A program made the translations under genes and the position numbers. DNA of 64,000 nt from Scilla litardierei (Eukaryota; Streptophyta; Magnoliopsida; Asparagales; Asparagaceae), in assembly GCA_030789695.1 (NCBI GenBank), contig CM061134.1, positions 58,721,334 through 58,785,333 on the forward strand. Direction: 5' to 3'. The notes under the pieces were generated by a model. The model was not told where the DNA came from, did not search any database, and was given only the letters and a program-made list of their open reading frames with translations. How positions within the stretch are numbered: position 1 is the stretch's first letter; the number at the start of each line of letters is the position of its first letter. Of this stretch, positions 1 to 12,519 are shown piece after piece.

Positions 1-730
1 GAAAGAAAATGAATTAATACCATTATATACCATTTCATTAGAAGCTATCATTTATTCTGGGAAGAAGAATAAAAATTCCATATCATTTTCCTTGATACGA
101 TGTCTCAAGCTAAGCTTTGGGGGGTAAACCAACTGATTACATGAGTGAGCATGACATTAGAGTGGAGACGGTGCACATCAGGGAGATTTTATAAAACCTA
201 AACTTTACGAATTACTTCAGTTTTGGAGATTTTTTTTCACGTATCGAAATGAATATCTGAATGGCATGATTTTTCTATTCTCTATTGCATGTTGCATGAT
301 TCTCGTATGCTCCTTGTGTATCTGTGATTGAAAAGGGCGTTGCCAACTTCTTTATACTAGACTCTAGGGATTGCATGAGATTGATATGATTTGATGGTGT
401 TATTTCAGTAGATCCATGTTCTTTGCATGCACTGCATGCTAGTCATATGATGTGTAAAGATCCCTGTTCTTTGCATGCACTGCATGCTAGTCATATGATG
501 TGTAAAGCTAGAAATTACCAGTAGCATGTGTATTTTTCATTCAGAGCATCGTAATATACTATTTAGGCCTAAGATCTGACCGATCATCCTTAGCACTCTC
601 CTCTTACTTCTCTTTTTGCTTTTCATTTCTTTCTATTTTCATTTTCCTATTTTCTTTTTGTTTTTTTCCTCCCGGCGTGCTGATTATTCGTCTTCCTCGA
701 GGACGAGTAAGAGGTAATCTTGGGGGATTT
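1..730 (+). mobile_element. 3' non-coding end of a Tat-like Ty3/gypsy element
   Basis: There is no credible ORF. The stretch ends with a CCTCGAGGACGAGTAAGAGG block followed by a G-rich tract (about 721-730) directly before a TG-starting LTR. A 'gaggacgagcaa...cttggggga' block is, in my experience of the family, typical of the region just before the 3' LTR of Tat-lineage plant gypsy elements. The body of the element lies left of the window. The lineage is inferred from this signature only. Confidence 0.5.
411..506. repeat. 48-bp direct tandem duplication
   Basis: Unit 411-458 is repeated at 459-506 with one mismatch (gatccatg versus gatccctg). Each unit contains ttgcatgcactgcatgc, itself a palindrome-like stretch. 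It lies in the 3' untranslated part of the Tat-like element. Confidence 0.9.
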
Positions 731-2314
731 TGATGTGTCCATATTTTCCATATTTTCATGTCATTATCTCATTGCATCCCATATCATTTTCGCATCCAAA
801 TCCCACTTTTTACTACAATATTGCGTTTCATACGATATTTTCGAGTTTCGTAGTGTTTTGTGAGTTTTCAGGGATTTTGGAGCGATTTGGACCCCCACTT
901 GGGTATGGACACATCCGACATGCTCGTGAGCTTGTTGGCAGGGCTCTGTAGGAGTTCGCCGCACTTTCGGAGCCATTAGAGGAGAGAAGAGAGAGAGAGA
1001 GAGAGCAGAGAGAGAAGCCCAGGAGCAATCAGCAGCAGTTTCCCAGAAATTACTCGGGCCGAGCAGCTCAGCTGCTCGACCGAGTAATGAAAACTCGAGA
1101 AGATGGGTAGATACGGGCTAACTCGGACCGAGCAGCTCACCTGCTCGGTCGCCACGACACGACCCGAGCAGCCGACTGAGCAGATCCTACTCGGTCCGGG
1201 TAGGGTGATTTCAAAATCTCCAAGCAGCCGAGCAGCACAACTACACGGGCCGAGCCACTGACTGAGCAGCCGAGTGCACGACCGAGTCACCTACTCGGTC
1301 GGCTACTCCAGGGGCATTTTTGGGATGTTTTGAACGCGCCGTGATGCGCGCAATTCTGGGCGACTGAAGCTGGCGATCTGGGAGCGACGCAAGAGAGTTC
1401 TTTTGGGTAATTTTTGAGCGAGTTTTTGGAGTGAGCTCTGGGCGATTTTGTAGCAGATTTCTTAGATTAATTTTTGTAAGAAGAATTTTGGGATTTGATA
1501 CTGGAGATTACTGCTTTTGTTCTTGTCTGCGTTTTTCTATTGGAATTTGGATTTTTCTCTGGCTATTGTTCACCTGTTCTCGATGTAAGTCGTTGAGCCC
1601 TAATCTCTCGATTACTATAATGTTTTCTTCTGTGGAATTGATGATTTTGTCTACCGCTATTGTAATGTGTGGGTAGATTTATTCTAGGGTTGATGGGTTA
1701 GCCCTAGGATTCTCGGGGGGAAATGTAAATCTGGATCCCTACGTTGAATTGGGGATTTAGGGTTGTATTTCGGTAGATCCTACCGAATCCGTAGATAACC
1801 TGTACTGAGATCATACCCACGGTCTGTGGAATTGATGTGCTTAAGGGGTATCTAGGGATTCGAATAGGGAAATCGTTGGATCCAACCAAGGCACGTGACC
1901 ATGCCCGGCTCGCGCCTTGAGGGGATCCATCGACAAACTATACAGCTACGTTGACGGCTACCGCCATTGCGTCAACGAGAGCCACCGAAATACCTTGCAA
2001 TTCTAACCCACGAGAGTGGTACTAATTGGGGGATTAATTCCTTAGCCCTAATGCAATGTGAGGATCCTATCCTAACATCGACCCCCAACGATCCTAGTGG
2101 TGATCCCTAAAGCCCTAGTCCCTTTTTATTGATATTACCGCTACAACAACCAACCCAAATCTATTACCCCGACAGCTATCTCACTTCTACACTTAGAAAT
2201 AGACTGAGAACCTATTGACACTATCACCGTCCCTGTGGGATCCGACATCTTATATACTATTACTCGACACCGTCCGCTTGCGGATTGAGCCCGAAATCGT
2301 AGCCTAGGGGCCAT
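731..2314 (+). mobile_element. LTR of the Tat-like gypsy element
   Basis: It begins TGATGTGTCC right after a G-rich tract. It ends within a stretch containing ccgtccctgtgggatccgac and gacaccgtccgcttgcgg, a wording common at the 3' end of plant gypsy LTRs. The exact right edge is uncertain (2290-2345); I placed it at a CA near 2314. No second copy lies in the window, so whether it is a 3' LTR or a solo LTR rests on the G-rich tract at its left, which favours a 3' LTR. Confidence 0.55.
1051..1303. repeat. Palindrome cluster (CGAGCAGCT/AGCTGCTCG family) inside the LTR
   Basis: The first unit (about 1050-1086) is almost a perfect 36-bp palindrome: an arm with CCGAGCAGCT and an arm with AGCTGCTCG, bounded by TACTCGG and CCGAGTA. 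Further half or full units follow at roughly 1128-1150, 1155-1200 and 1245-1303, all built from ACTCGG, CCGAGCAG and CTGCTCGG. They sit inside the LTR and in no gene. Confidence 0.8.
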
Positions 2315-2349
2315 ATTACGCCTGGCGTTTGTGACAGCGCCAGGTGGAA

Positions 2350-2838
2350 CCTAAGTGTAGGTTACGGGTGCGTCAGTACATCTCAGGATCAAGACCAAAA
2401 ACAAAACTACATGCTCGACCCCAAGGCCGGCCGTACAATTTCGCCCTAGTCTATGGCACCTTGACTCTGCCACCACGACTTTGACTGCCGCCCTCTGGGG
2501 CCCGCGTGTCCGCCCGGTCACCTTCCTAATCGCCGCCGCCTGGAATCTCCGCCGCCTCAACCTCAGAAGTGATTGAAGCCTCCGTCTAGTCATCGGACGT
2601 CGCTGACAGCTGGGCAAAGTCAATCTCCAAGCTGGGGTAGAGCTTCCCCAACCTCGCCTTTGCCCTCTCAAAGCCAGTCTCCAGACCGTCATCGAAGCCA
2701 TCCGCCCTCATGGCCGTCAACGCGATGATGAGCTCGTTGTTCTGGTATTAAAGAATGGCCTGGACCCTCACCCGGTCCAGGTTGATCTTTGCTAGTTCAG
2801 CATTCTGACGCTCTAGCTCGGCGATCTTCACTCCAGTC

Positions 2839-2936
<98 letters not shown>

Positions 2937-4845
2937 GAGGCCAGCAGCCCCTCGACGGTGACTCTTCGGATCTCTTCCTAGCAGGCCCTCTCCTGCAGCT
3001 CCTCGACAGCCTTCTCCGGCCTGACAGTCTCGTCCTTCTGATCCTGATAATCCTTATGAACCTTCGTCAGCCTCTCCATGGCATCCTTCAGATTCGCCTC
3101 GACGCCCTTGAGGGCGACCCCTTCCTCCCCAGCATCACATCGAGCTGGTTAACCTTCGACTAGTGCCACTGAAGAGACACCAGAGCAGCGACTGCCTACA
3201 AAGAAGATCAAGTCATAAGTATAATGGAAAAAGAAGAAGTTCGCATCCTGGGCAAAGGGCGACCTACCTGCATATTATACCAGACGGTCGTGTCGCAGGG
3301 GTGTTCGGCACCGACATCCTGTATGGCCTCTCGATCCCTTGGCAACAGGCTATTCTCTGCCAGGTGGGCTGCCACTCCGGCCTCGTCGAAGACTAACTCC
3401 TGGGTCACTACGGGGAAGACCGGCGCGACGATTGTCTCCAGCGAAAGGGAAAGGACCGCCTCCTTCGTCGACATGAAGGTGGCGAGGGAGGCATTGCAGC
3501 TCGAATGGCCCGGCTTCCCCAGCCCATACGACAGGCATCTGTAGGGCCAGGTCGCCACTTGAGGACGACTGGTGGTGGTTAATGTCGAGCTAGTGGAGAC
3601 AGTGGCAACGACGTTGATCGGTGGGCCCTGGTACTCGGCGGTCGCTGGGCTGACCGCGGGCTCCTTCGGATCGACGTCGACTACTCCGCCAGCTGCCACC
3701 TCCCTTAAGTGGGATGGAGGAGCTGCGACCATAGCCTCCTTCCTCGACTTCTTGACCCATTCTCCTTTATCGGCCCGAGCGGTGGCGGATGCCTCCAGAC
3801 TCCTCTTTTGGCCCCTGCCCTTGCTCGACGGTGGCTTTGATGATGCCTCCCTCGCCTTCCTCATCACCTCCTCCATGGACATGCTCATGGCCACTCCTAC
3901 AAAAAGAGAACAAATCAGGGTGAGCTTTTTAGATGTTGTTTGTAGCACATAGAGTACCTTCAAACCAGACGTGATGGGCGACTATCTCGTCTGCGATCAG
4001 GTCTTGGAGGACCCTGTCATCCCTTGGGATTGCCTCCAGGAGTTTGGCACTCTTTAGGTCGCTCTCCTCCAAGGCAACATCGACATTCACTGCGGGGTTC
4101 AGCATCCCCCAATTCGACCTCAGAGCCAGGCCCGTCGGAGTCGAGACAAAGGCAAACTTCTCCTTACAGTCCGTCACTTTGCCCGGTAGCTCGAGGACGA
4201 GCATCATGCCCCTCTTCGCACTGACGTAGTAGTAGTCATCCTTTTTCTTCGCCCCAAAGAAGTACTGGAAGAAGAGCATCGGGCTTATTTTGTGGGCAGA
4301 GTAGATCACGAGGAATCCAACTATCGTGATGATGGAGTTCGACGTCAATTGAAAGAGGGGGAGCTCGAGGAAGTGAAGAATGAGTAGAAGATAGGGGTGG
4401 AGCGGGAAGCGGAGCCACAATGCGAAGGTCGGGAAGTACACGTCGACCTCGTAGCCCCATGGGGAGCAAACCCGCTCATTGAGCTCGGGGAGGCAGACTG
4501 TGTTGGGGGACCAGATGTACGTAGCACAGATATTTGGGATCTCGGGTGGGCCAGGATTCCCGCAGGGACTGCAGCCGTCATTCCATCGCCGCATGTGACC
4601 ATATCGGCTTTGGTAGCCTTGGCAGTCGACTTTGGCACCTTCCCTTTCTTGGGATCCCTTGTTATCACCGACGATGAAGCGATGGCTTGTTCTACTGTCG
4701 TGTCTCCCTTCAGCCTGGACATCGATGGCATCTCTGACACCATCGGTTCCGAATCGATGGCGTCACCCCTGCCAACCTTCCCGAAGTACTGTTCGATGTG
4801 GGCATTGGAAGAATAAGAAGCTGCGGGAGAAGCAGATGAAGACAT
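2350..4845 (-). pseudogene. Antisense extra ORF of Tat/Grande-like element (putative gypsy-type transposon protein, PF04195-like)
   Basis: I start at the ATG at 4845-4843 (MSSSASPAAS). The N-terminal part (4845 to about 4590) is Ser/Thr rich. A frameshift near 4550-4590 leads into the conserved block (4550-3958) with LRFPLHPYLLLILHFLEL and VGFLVIY, which resembles the 'putative gypsy type transposon' domain. Two GT-AG introns are visible on the minus strand: 3957-3897 (GAAG|GTACTC ... TTGTAG|GAGTGG) and 3267-3196 (TGCAG|GTAGGT ... TTTGTAG|GCAGTC). The middle exon (3896-3268) encodes a basic, low-complexity region. The last exon looks like coiled coil but has several stops and frame changes and runs through a GA-repeat. 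The function of this ORF in Tat elements is unknown. The copy looks dead. Confidence 0.55.
2838..2936. repeat. (CT)n microsatellite inside the antisense gene
   Basis: About 95 bp of CT dinucleotide with a single T interruption near 2923. Read on the minus strand it would encode an alternating Arg-Glu run in the coiled-coil-like tail of the antisense gene. Confidence 0.95.
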
Positions 4846-5288
4846 CACTGGAATCGAGAGTGTACCTAAAGAAGTAGGGATGAATGAAGCTCTGGCAAAC
4901 GACAGCGATCGACGGCAGTTGCTCTTGACCATGTGAGGGGGGAATCCAAAGTTTTGAAAATTCTGGCAACAGTCTCTCCCGTTCCTTCTCCAACTCTACT
5001 TATGAGAATAGGTGGGTGATCACAGCCGTCTGACATGGGCCACATGGTGGGATCCGGGCAGGTCCGGGCTGGCGCCTCGAATTCTCCTCCAATCACCTCA
5101 GCCACGCGTCATCTAATCAGCGGATGGGTGCCTCAAACTCTCCCTGTCGCCGATTCGTCATCATGATTTTTGAGATTAGGCAGTCAGAGTTCATTGAATG
5201 CAACTGACCAGCCTTTGTCGGGGGGAATGCGATTCGACATCCAAGCGAAGCTGGGCTGGAGGCGTCAAGCTTGACTGACAGGGGCAAT

Positions 5289-6256
5289 TGTTACACCCTA
5301 AAGGCCGGCCCATGAAGTTAAGGCACGTATACACTGGGGCCCCAAGTAAACACCTTATCGACTCACCTGATGGGACACTTGTCGAGCTGCAGATCACATG
5401 GACTCAGAGAAGCTCGCCTCGCCCCGACGCAAACTATCCTCCAAGGCCAACTAAGAAGCCCGTCGGTGCGACCTATGAGCTCGCCATGCCGAGGACAAGC
5501 TCACCAACCCTCGAGCAAGAAGCATCGTCCGGTGGAGCCGAGATTAATCGCCGATCTATGACTCGCCCCTAAGGGCGACCGAGCATAAATATCTCTGACA
5601 ATGTGACGTAGGCTCACATACTCTCCATTAATGCCAGGGGTTAAGGGCGAGAACTGATGGCCGCCACTCGCGTATCATTAATGCTCCTGACACCTCTTGA
5701 CACCATTAATGCGGTAAATATCCCTGATACAGCCTCGCCACTCGAGTGCCAACTGGGATGATTCGACAACTAACATGACGGCGAACAACCGCCTCTCGGC
5801 TCTATAAATACCCCCTCATGCCTCCATAGGAGGGGTTGGGTTGTTGTTATTATTGGTCAGTTAAATCTTCAAACTCATTTCAGTACACAAGGTCTGATAT
5901 CTTCCAGATATATGCGCCTTCCACATAAGTCTGCCGCACTTCGCTGATCTGTCTTATGGTCGCCAAGTGCTCCCGGCGCCTACCTTTTACGTCACTTGCT
6001 GACTTAGGCATCGGAGAGGCTACGGGCTAACAGCCAGCCCCACCTTTCTGCCCAGTTGTTAATCCTCGCAGGAAGCTCGCCTCAGCTACCGGGAGAAGGT
6101 GACCTTCAGGCGATCTCCAGGCGACCTTGGATCCTTCACCTCTGAAGCGAGCTCCGAGTCGTGCTAACCTCGACAGCACCTAAAAACTTGTAAATAATTG
6201 TACACGTGATTCCCACTGCAAACAAATTTCATTGTATGTGGATCTGACCCGCAACA
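5289..6256 (+). mobile_element. LTR of the Grande/Tat-like element (968 bp)
   Basis: It starts TGTTACACCC after a purine-rich tract and ends GACCCGCAACA, giving TGTT...AACA ends. A TATA box at 5802-5809 supports plus-strand transcription. No partner LTR lies in the window. Confidence 0.6.
5802..5809 (+). promoter_or_regulatory. TATA box of the Grande/Tat-like LTR
   Basis: TATAAATA in the context ggctctataaataccccc, about 510 bp into the LTR, a typical plant LTR core promoter. Confidence 0.6.
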
Positions 6257-6782
6257 CCATGTATCACACATATTAGATCATTTATCATGTTTCATGTATA
6301 TCACATATCTGTAAAGACCCTGGCTATGAGGAAAGCATTAGAAGTGGGTTGAATAGTATTTATAAAATTTAAACGATAGTTATACCAATTTTAATTCATA
6401 ACCAACAATAAATACAGAATTATAAATAAACCCAAAATAAAACAATGCTAACACAAAGTATGTTTCAAGTATTCGGATTATCCAAGTCAACTCCCGACTT
6501 GTTCCCGGTAATACTATATCCCTTCCACCCGGATACCTCCGGATACTCAAGTTAGAACCATAACTTGAGGTTTTCTTTAAACCCACTTGTAGCAACCCTA
6601 CAAGTGAAATCGAAACAAAATTGATGTTATTGACTCCCACAACTGGGGATCAAGCAAACCACTCTCACAAAACCGAGAGTAAAACTAATATCGAAAGATA
6701 TGAAATAATGAAATAGCAACACTTACAATTATCTATGCCTTGAAGTAGAACTTGAAGGAGCAAGTGTGTTGTGTGTTGAAGT
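6257..6782. mobile_element. Left fragment of an unclassified LTR-type repeat (split by the copia element)
   Basis: No ORF is credible. The piece before 6783 and the piece after 15511 were contiguous before the copia element inserted, judging from the target duplication. The sequence gaagtgggttgaatag near 6350 resembles the boundary region of some plant copia elements, but I cannot classify it. Confidence 0.4.
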
Positions 6783-7396
6783 TGATGGGTTTTGAGGGAC
6801 CCTTAGGGCACATTTCTATGCATGTCCTACGTCAGACAGAAGATAGAGGCAAAATAAAAACAAGCAGCAGAAAGATGTTAAACTATTTAAAATGCAAGCC
6901 CTAAGGATATCAAGACCATAGCTATGATCTCTACTATCTTGAGGTGGGTCTGACCACCCCAAGATAGATCTAAGCTACTACAATATAATAAATGAAATGC
7001 TTAATTAAACTACATACCCGGAACCATGCTTGCACCAGCAAGGTGTACCGAACTGTGTCCCGAGCCGCTCCCCGTCCCGAGTTGAACCGCTTCCCGAGCC
7101 GATCCTGGTCCTGAGCCGAACCACTTCCCGAACCGCACCGCTTCCCGAGGCGAGCAACCCCTTTGTCGCTGAGCCAACTACGTGCCGAAGAAAGTTTCAC
7201 TTGAGTGGATCCTCCGTTAAGACTTTGGATCGAATCCGAGCCCATTCGTGGCTTTGCTAGAGCCCTTCAGAAGCAATGGAGAAATATTGTGAGAGAAGAA
7301 TATTTAATTTAAGCTTAGATCCGAGCGTGCTCCAAACTTTTGGGAGCCGCTCAGATCTAGAGCTTGGGACGAGTTTAGAGGAAGGGGGCAGGCCTC

Positions 7397-7406
7397 TATT
7401 TATATA
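7397..7406 (-). promoter_or_regulatory. TATA box in the left copia LTR
   Basis: The minus strand reads TATATAAATA, conserved at the equivalent place in the other LTR (13652-13661), which supports a promoter directing minus-strand transcription. Confidence 0.6.
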
Positions 7407-7734
7407 GGCGGCTGACCCCTCCCCTTTACTGTACTTTCGATGTGGGACTAAAGTTTTGGATTTAATAATTCAAGTTAGTTTGCCTTTTATAAATGCCAAA
7501 CTTCCCTGAATTTTAACTCCCTCACCATTGAGGTTCACATTTTATACAACCTATCAAATCAAAGGGCGCTGAATGGTGAATGCGTAGGAAAAAACGGCAA
7601 GTCAATCGGAGTCCGTTTGACCCTTCAATTGATCGTCCATAGATGAGCCCAACACTTGATTTTCGTTCAAAATCAGTCGCCACCCAAACTTATGCACTAA
7701 GGGTTCGAAAACCAATGTGGTGGGACCCACTGCG

Positions 7735-7915
7735 CCAGCCTGGGCAGGCCCAGCGAGGCTGGACGTCTGGCAGCCAGCCTAGGCACTGCCTGGGCCTGGG
7801 CCAGGTGCCCAGGGCGCCCAGGCCCCAGAGCCCAGGGCGCCTGGGCCCCAGAGCCCAGGGCGCCCAGGCCCAACGCAGTCTGGGCTGACCCAGGCCCAAT
7901 TTGGGCATGGGTAAG
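7735..7915. repeat. Palindrome cluster (CCTGGGC/GCCCAGG family) in the left copia LTR
   Basis: A dense run of GCCCAGGGCGCCCAGGC, GCCTGGGCC and related inverted units in about 180 bp. The flanking LTR sequence is AT-balanced, so this is a sharp local change. The ORFs crossing it on both strands are low-complexity artefacts. Confidence 0.85.
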
Positions 7916-10900
7916 GCCTATTGTGCTTTCTTGATGATTTTGGGCATAACTTGTGCAATTTGACTCCGTTTTAAGTGCGTTTGAACCAACGCTTAGACCG
8001 GGACGATCCCATCATTCACGTAATCTTTTCCTCGTGTTTATTATATTAAAAATGGCCTTAAATAATTTAAGACACATTTAATATCATTTTGCATCATATG
8101 CAAAATTTTCCCCATCTAAGCTTAAAATCTCCTACTTGAACTCATGATCATTTATCCTAAATGCATAGGCTAACTGCAAACGCCTTGCAGTTTTCTATCC
8201 CTTGCATCGAATGTATATTCACCCTAATTTCTACCTATTGCTAGACGAAGGTCACACTCTGTGTGAGACCCTGCAGCCTGACCCTACTACAGGTGGGGCT
8301 CGAAGCCCAAGACGGCAGTGACCACGAGCAGCAGTTGTCGTCCCTGTTTCAGTATCATACTTATGTACATTGACACGAGTGTTGTCGGGACCGCCCTGAC
8401 TGTGTCTGTGATGAATACCGCAGTTATAGTCTGTTCGTCAAAACTATGCCGTTTGACTTAAGCCTAGGGTACGGTCAAACTGTCAACCCTAATAGCTCGA
8501 AGCCGGTTAGTCTCCATCGATGTTTAGTCAAATAATGTTGGACATCTTCCAACATACTCTGGCCAGAGTTTTCATTAAAGACCGAACTAACACTACGACA
8601 CTAACTCCCATTGACCAGGGAGAGACGAATCCTATCTTGGTCATTACACTCCTCGCACGTTTCAAATGTCACCCGACCAGAGACCTTTCGACGGGCCTTG
8701 CCTCAAAGCTAGGTCAGAGATCTAAGTGACACCGTTCACGTACAGGTTCGTACAATGACCTCAAGTTAAAAGATCAACTCGCCTATCATCAATAACAGTT
8801 ATCATTGGCAGATAGGTCAATCATAACCATATGATAACTCTTGTTGGGTCTTTCAGTGAACTCATTCTCCAATGAGCACATGTGTCTCGTCTCCGACTTC
8901 GCCAAGTCGAACAACCATGAGATCATCATCACCGCTACAAGGTGAAGACAAAGAAACGATGGTCTATCCGATGTTTCGATATCCTTTTCTTGAAACATCT
9001 ACGACTATGCACGTTTTTAGACTTATGCTACAGACGGTCAAGCACTTCTACATGATCGAGATCCTCATCTTGATACATGTTTGACCTTGCATTAAGTCTC
9101 AGGACTTTACCCAAGTTTCTTATGATAACTTCATTATGATTCAACTTAGATTAATTTCTTACCATACAGCTTACTGTCATTTTGAACAAGATGTTTGTAC
9201 AATTACACAGAGATAAATTGCCTCGAGGGCATCTCCCAACATCTCCCAACATTTCCCACTTGCATTCAGGCCCATTTATCCCGGTATCTCATACCGCATT
9301 AACACATAAGTCTTTCCAGACTTCACGTATTAGAGCATTCGTGAGTGGATCTGCTAAAACGTCTACTGTATAGACTTAAAGGGGTTTCTATGTTTATCTT
9401 AGACCATACATTTGAATCTCATCCAAACAATTCTCTTGGTCCCTCAGAATCCATAATATTTAATTTTTCTGGATCTCATCCAGCTTATCGGACCTTAGAC
9501 AATAGTTAAAATAAGTTACTGGTCATTTTAGATGGTTCATATTCATTTCTGATAAAGTGACAACCTCTTTGACTACTTTGTCAAAACATATGTGTAGCCT
9601 CTTGATGCCTCGCATGTATTTTTTTCGCTCCCACTGCCCTTGAAAACTCTCTGGCCAATTCATATAAGTTCATTCTTCTAAATCATATTTAGAAAACGAA
9701 CTATAAATGAATGCTCCAGTTTTCATGGTCATCATGAGCATTTACATCGAGTTCGGTCAGAGTAGATCTGTACAAATCTGTTGGCGAGACAGTTTCATCA
9801 TAATCCGTTTATATGAGTTAGGATGAAAATTGTTCTCAGCCAACACAAGTTGTGCTTCACTACTTTCTTTCTGCACATATCTTTTAACTTGAAGATTTTC
9901 TTGCAGTCAATAAGAAACATTTTCTTTGGGCACATAAACTAAAGTCCATACTTTATTTTTTGTGCATGGACCTTTTCTGATTACATCAAGTTATTAATCA
10001 GAGTCCCTACTCCGAATTACATCCTGGAAGTTGTTTAGGCCTTCATCGACTATGAGGTCTAACTCGACTCATCGTCTCACGAGACTCGAGTAATCCTTTA
10101 ATTTCCTAACGTTTGATTTAATGAATATCTTATTGCTAAGGTCCTCATAAAACCTTATCAAAACGTAGGCATTACTATCTGGGACTTAACCCAGAGGGAG
10201 GATTGTAACTCAGAGTCACTTGCTATGCATCGCACCATGTCTAACAAAGTGCGATTTATGCTCTCCAACACACCGATGTCTTAAAAGACTTGACCTGTGA
10301 GAAAATCACATTTTCTTTTAATTACGCAAGATTTATTCAGCTAAGTATTTGATTCTTCGATCTGATCGAATTAGTTCAAACACTTCTGTCATTTTGTTTT
10401 CTATTTTATCAGACTTGTGTTTCAGCAAGAACACATGTCGTAATAAAATAAGAACAACTTAGCTAGGCTAATATAGACTTGAGTCTGAATACATCCGTAT
10501 GTACAAGACGGTGAGTTCTCCAACTCATTCTCCTACTGTCTCACAGAAGGTGTTGGGCCAATATACCTTTGTGACAAGATTTACAAGTATCCGTAGACTT
10601 CATAATACGATAGGTCAGACCTCTCTTTATGTGACTTGTGAAGCTTAGTCTCTTTGGTACGGCCTAGTCTATTTTGCCATATAAGTTTCGTTATTATCTT
10701 GCGTATTCATGTATTAACATTTAATACATTATCGTTATACAAATTAATCATATAAAACATTGCATCAGAAGCAAGGTGACGACATTCGTCAAAAATGTGT
10801 TTGACGTCCTACATGGTCCAAGAAACAATAATTGTTCCTTTCCAACACGTAAACAATCTATTTCTTTTGTATAACGGTTATCCTGAAATCATGACATCAA

Positions 10901-11082
10901 ATATGTCACATTTTCAGCTCCTCCTACTTATGCCTTTACTAATGATAAATAAAACTATCTTTCTCAATTGACTTTCCATAGTGCCTTCTTCCTTTTCTAA
11001 ATCTCATTTAGATATTATACGACCCAATAAAATTATTAGCTGTGCAAGCACCTAATGTATCCAAACACTTGAGCTTCACAAC

Positions 11083-11985
11083 CTTGAGTTGACTCAACAA
11101 GTTGCTTGACTCAAGATCTGATTTGGATACATGGTCTTGCACCGCTCGTGCACTCATCTTCGAATTAAACAGTTTGATCGAATTTTCGCACGTTGCAAAT
11201 CGAAACTGTTTTTCCATACAACCTTGAGTTGACTCAACAAATTGTATGGAGAAACATGCTTTGAACATCAGTATGTTCGAGCTATCCCTTATAGAGGCGA
11301 GTGACATGTAGCGTGCATTTATTTGTTGGACCCAGAGCTTAAGGAAATCATTGTCCTTAAGCTTGTGCATTAAGAAGGTCATTTAATATCAATGAGAATA
11401 TAGTTTAGCCTATCAATTAGAATTTGAGTTGATATTCCATTAACCAACTATTTTGGCCAGTTAACTTATTCTCTTAGAATATTATGTTTTTGATTCCATT
11501 GGTAGAGATAGAACTACCCTAGTTTAGCATATGTTCACTATTAAATATAGATAGAATGGCTTTTATCTAACTATATCCTCCCACTATTTTTGCGATCATT
11601 TTAAGCCTTAATAATGAACGATTTAATTAAATTAAATTAATGGGTAAGAGATCCAACCACCATGAGTCTTACAGCCTTGAGTGTGCTCAACAAATTGCTT
11701 GACTCTGCGATTGGTAGATGACTCATCATCAACCATATCATATATGACTCTCTTATTGGTTTTTACCCCTAACCACTTATGATCATGAGTGTGCTCATCC
11801 AAATCACAATGACTAGTCTAGTCAGACACTTGTTTTCGTGTATAGCTTAACTTACGCCGGCGCTCGGTGTATTCACGACACGACGGTTTGGGTCAAGTCT
11901 AGACTACATCGTATGTATTGAGAAGTTGGTTTCCATAGAGTGTCTATGACATAGTTTGAGTGTGCTCAACAACTATATCAAAGAA
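11083..11985. repeat. Dispersed TTGAGTTGACTCAA-type palindromes
   Basis: The perfect palindrome TTGAGTTGACTCAA occurs at about 11083 and 11224, and variants 'cttgagtgtgctcaacaa' at about 11675 and 11958, each followed by similar AT-rich text. They lie upstream of pol in the element's own orientation. Confidence 0.7.
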
Positions 11986-12519
11986 CCTATAGTTGCCAAC
12001 CTCTAAAACAAAGAGGGCTACGGCTAATCTTGAAAAAGATTATCAACGAATTTACTTAAATATAATGCAGGGTGTCATATAATCATGATTCGTGTCATTG
12101 CGGTCCAGCGAAACACGGTCATGGAATTGACTAAGCCAGGATCACGTATCCCTTAGTCTAGCTAGGGCGATCCAACAAACTTAGCCAAGCATATTGACCG
12201 GATCATGGTCCATTGAATGAAACTTATCACTTTTATATGTGTGCCATAGACTAAAAGGCTTTTATTAGAACTAGTTAATCCTATCAACTAGTGAGTCCTA
12301 AAATTCAAAATTAATTAGGATTTGTTAATAAATTTTATTAAGTCCATATCAACTATAAGGAATGATTTATAGACTAATCGTCCATTAGGCATTTAAAATA
12401 ATTTTAAAACATAGCAAAAGCAATCTAAAAATTATCTTATAATTATTAGACGGCTTTTAATGGCTAACCTAAAAGGGTTTTCTTGTGTTATCAAATAAGC
12501 AAGAATAAAACATAGCCAT

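Larger units (their letters stand above)
2315..6256 (+). mobile_element. 3' part of a Grande/Tat-like gypsy element with antisense gene and LTR
   Basis: The order from left to right is: the tail of an antisense gene, a CT microsatellite, the body of that gene (minus strand), a purine-rich tract (tgacaggggcaat, 5276-5288), and a TG...CA LTR in plus orientation. An extra ORF antisense to gag-pol between pol and the 3' LTR is known for Grande and some other Tat-lineage elements. The gag-pol part is absent, either lost or displaced by whatever lies left. Lineage is inferred from this architecture. Confidence 0.55.
6783..9241 (-). repeat. 3' LTR of the minus-strand copia element
   Basis: Direct repeat of 13039-15511. 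Contains a minus-strand TATA box (plus 7397-7406) and a palindrome-rich GC block at 7735-7915. Confidence 0.85.

Noticed and set aside
411..506. Possible CRISPR-like or satellite array
   Set aside because: Only two adjacent copies with no spacers; a simple tandem duplication in a plant element.
3163..3952. Plus-strand ORFs of 77-126 codons opposite the antisense gene
   Set aside because: Shadows of the minus-strand exon, which is supported by two introns and a recognised domain next to it.
7643..7908. Opposing ORFs with Pro/Gly/Trp-rich translations, also at 13961-14245
   Set aside because: They cover the CCTGGGC/GCCCAGG palindrome block of the copia LTR and are not conserved between the two LTRs.
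11008..11382. 124-codon minus-strand ORF as a gag gene
   Set aside because: It lies in the right place but shows no copia gag motif or zinc knuckle and crosses palindromic repeats; I kept it as unassigned within the degenerate interior.
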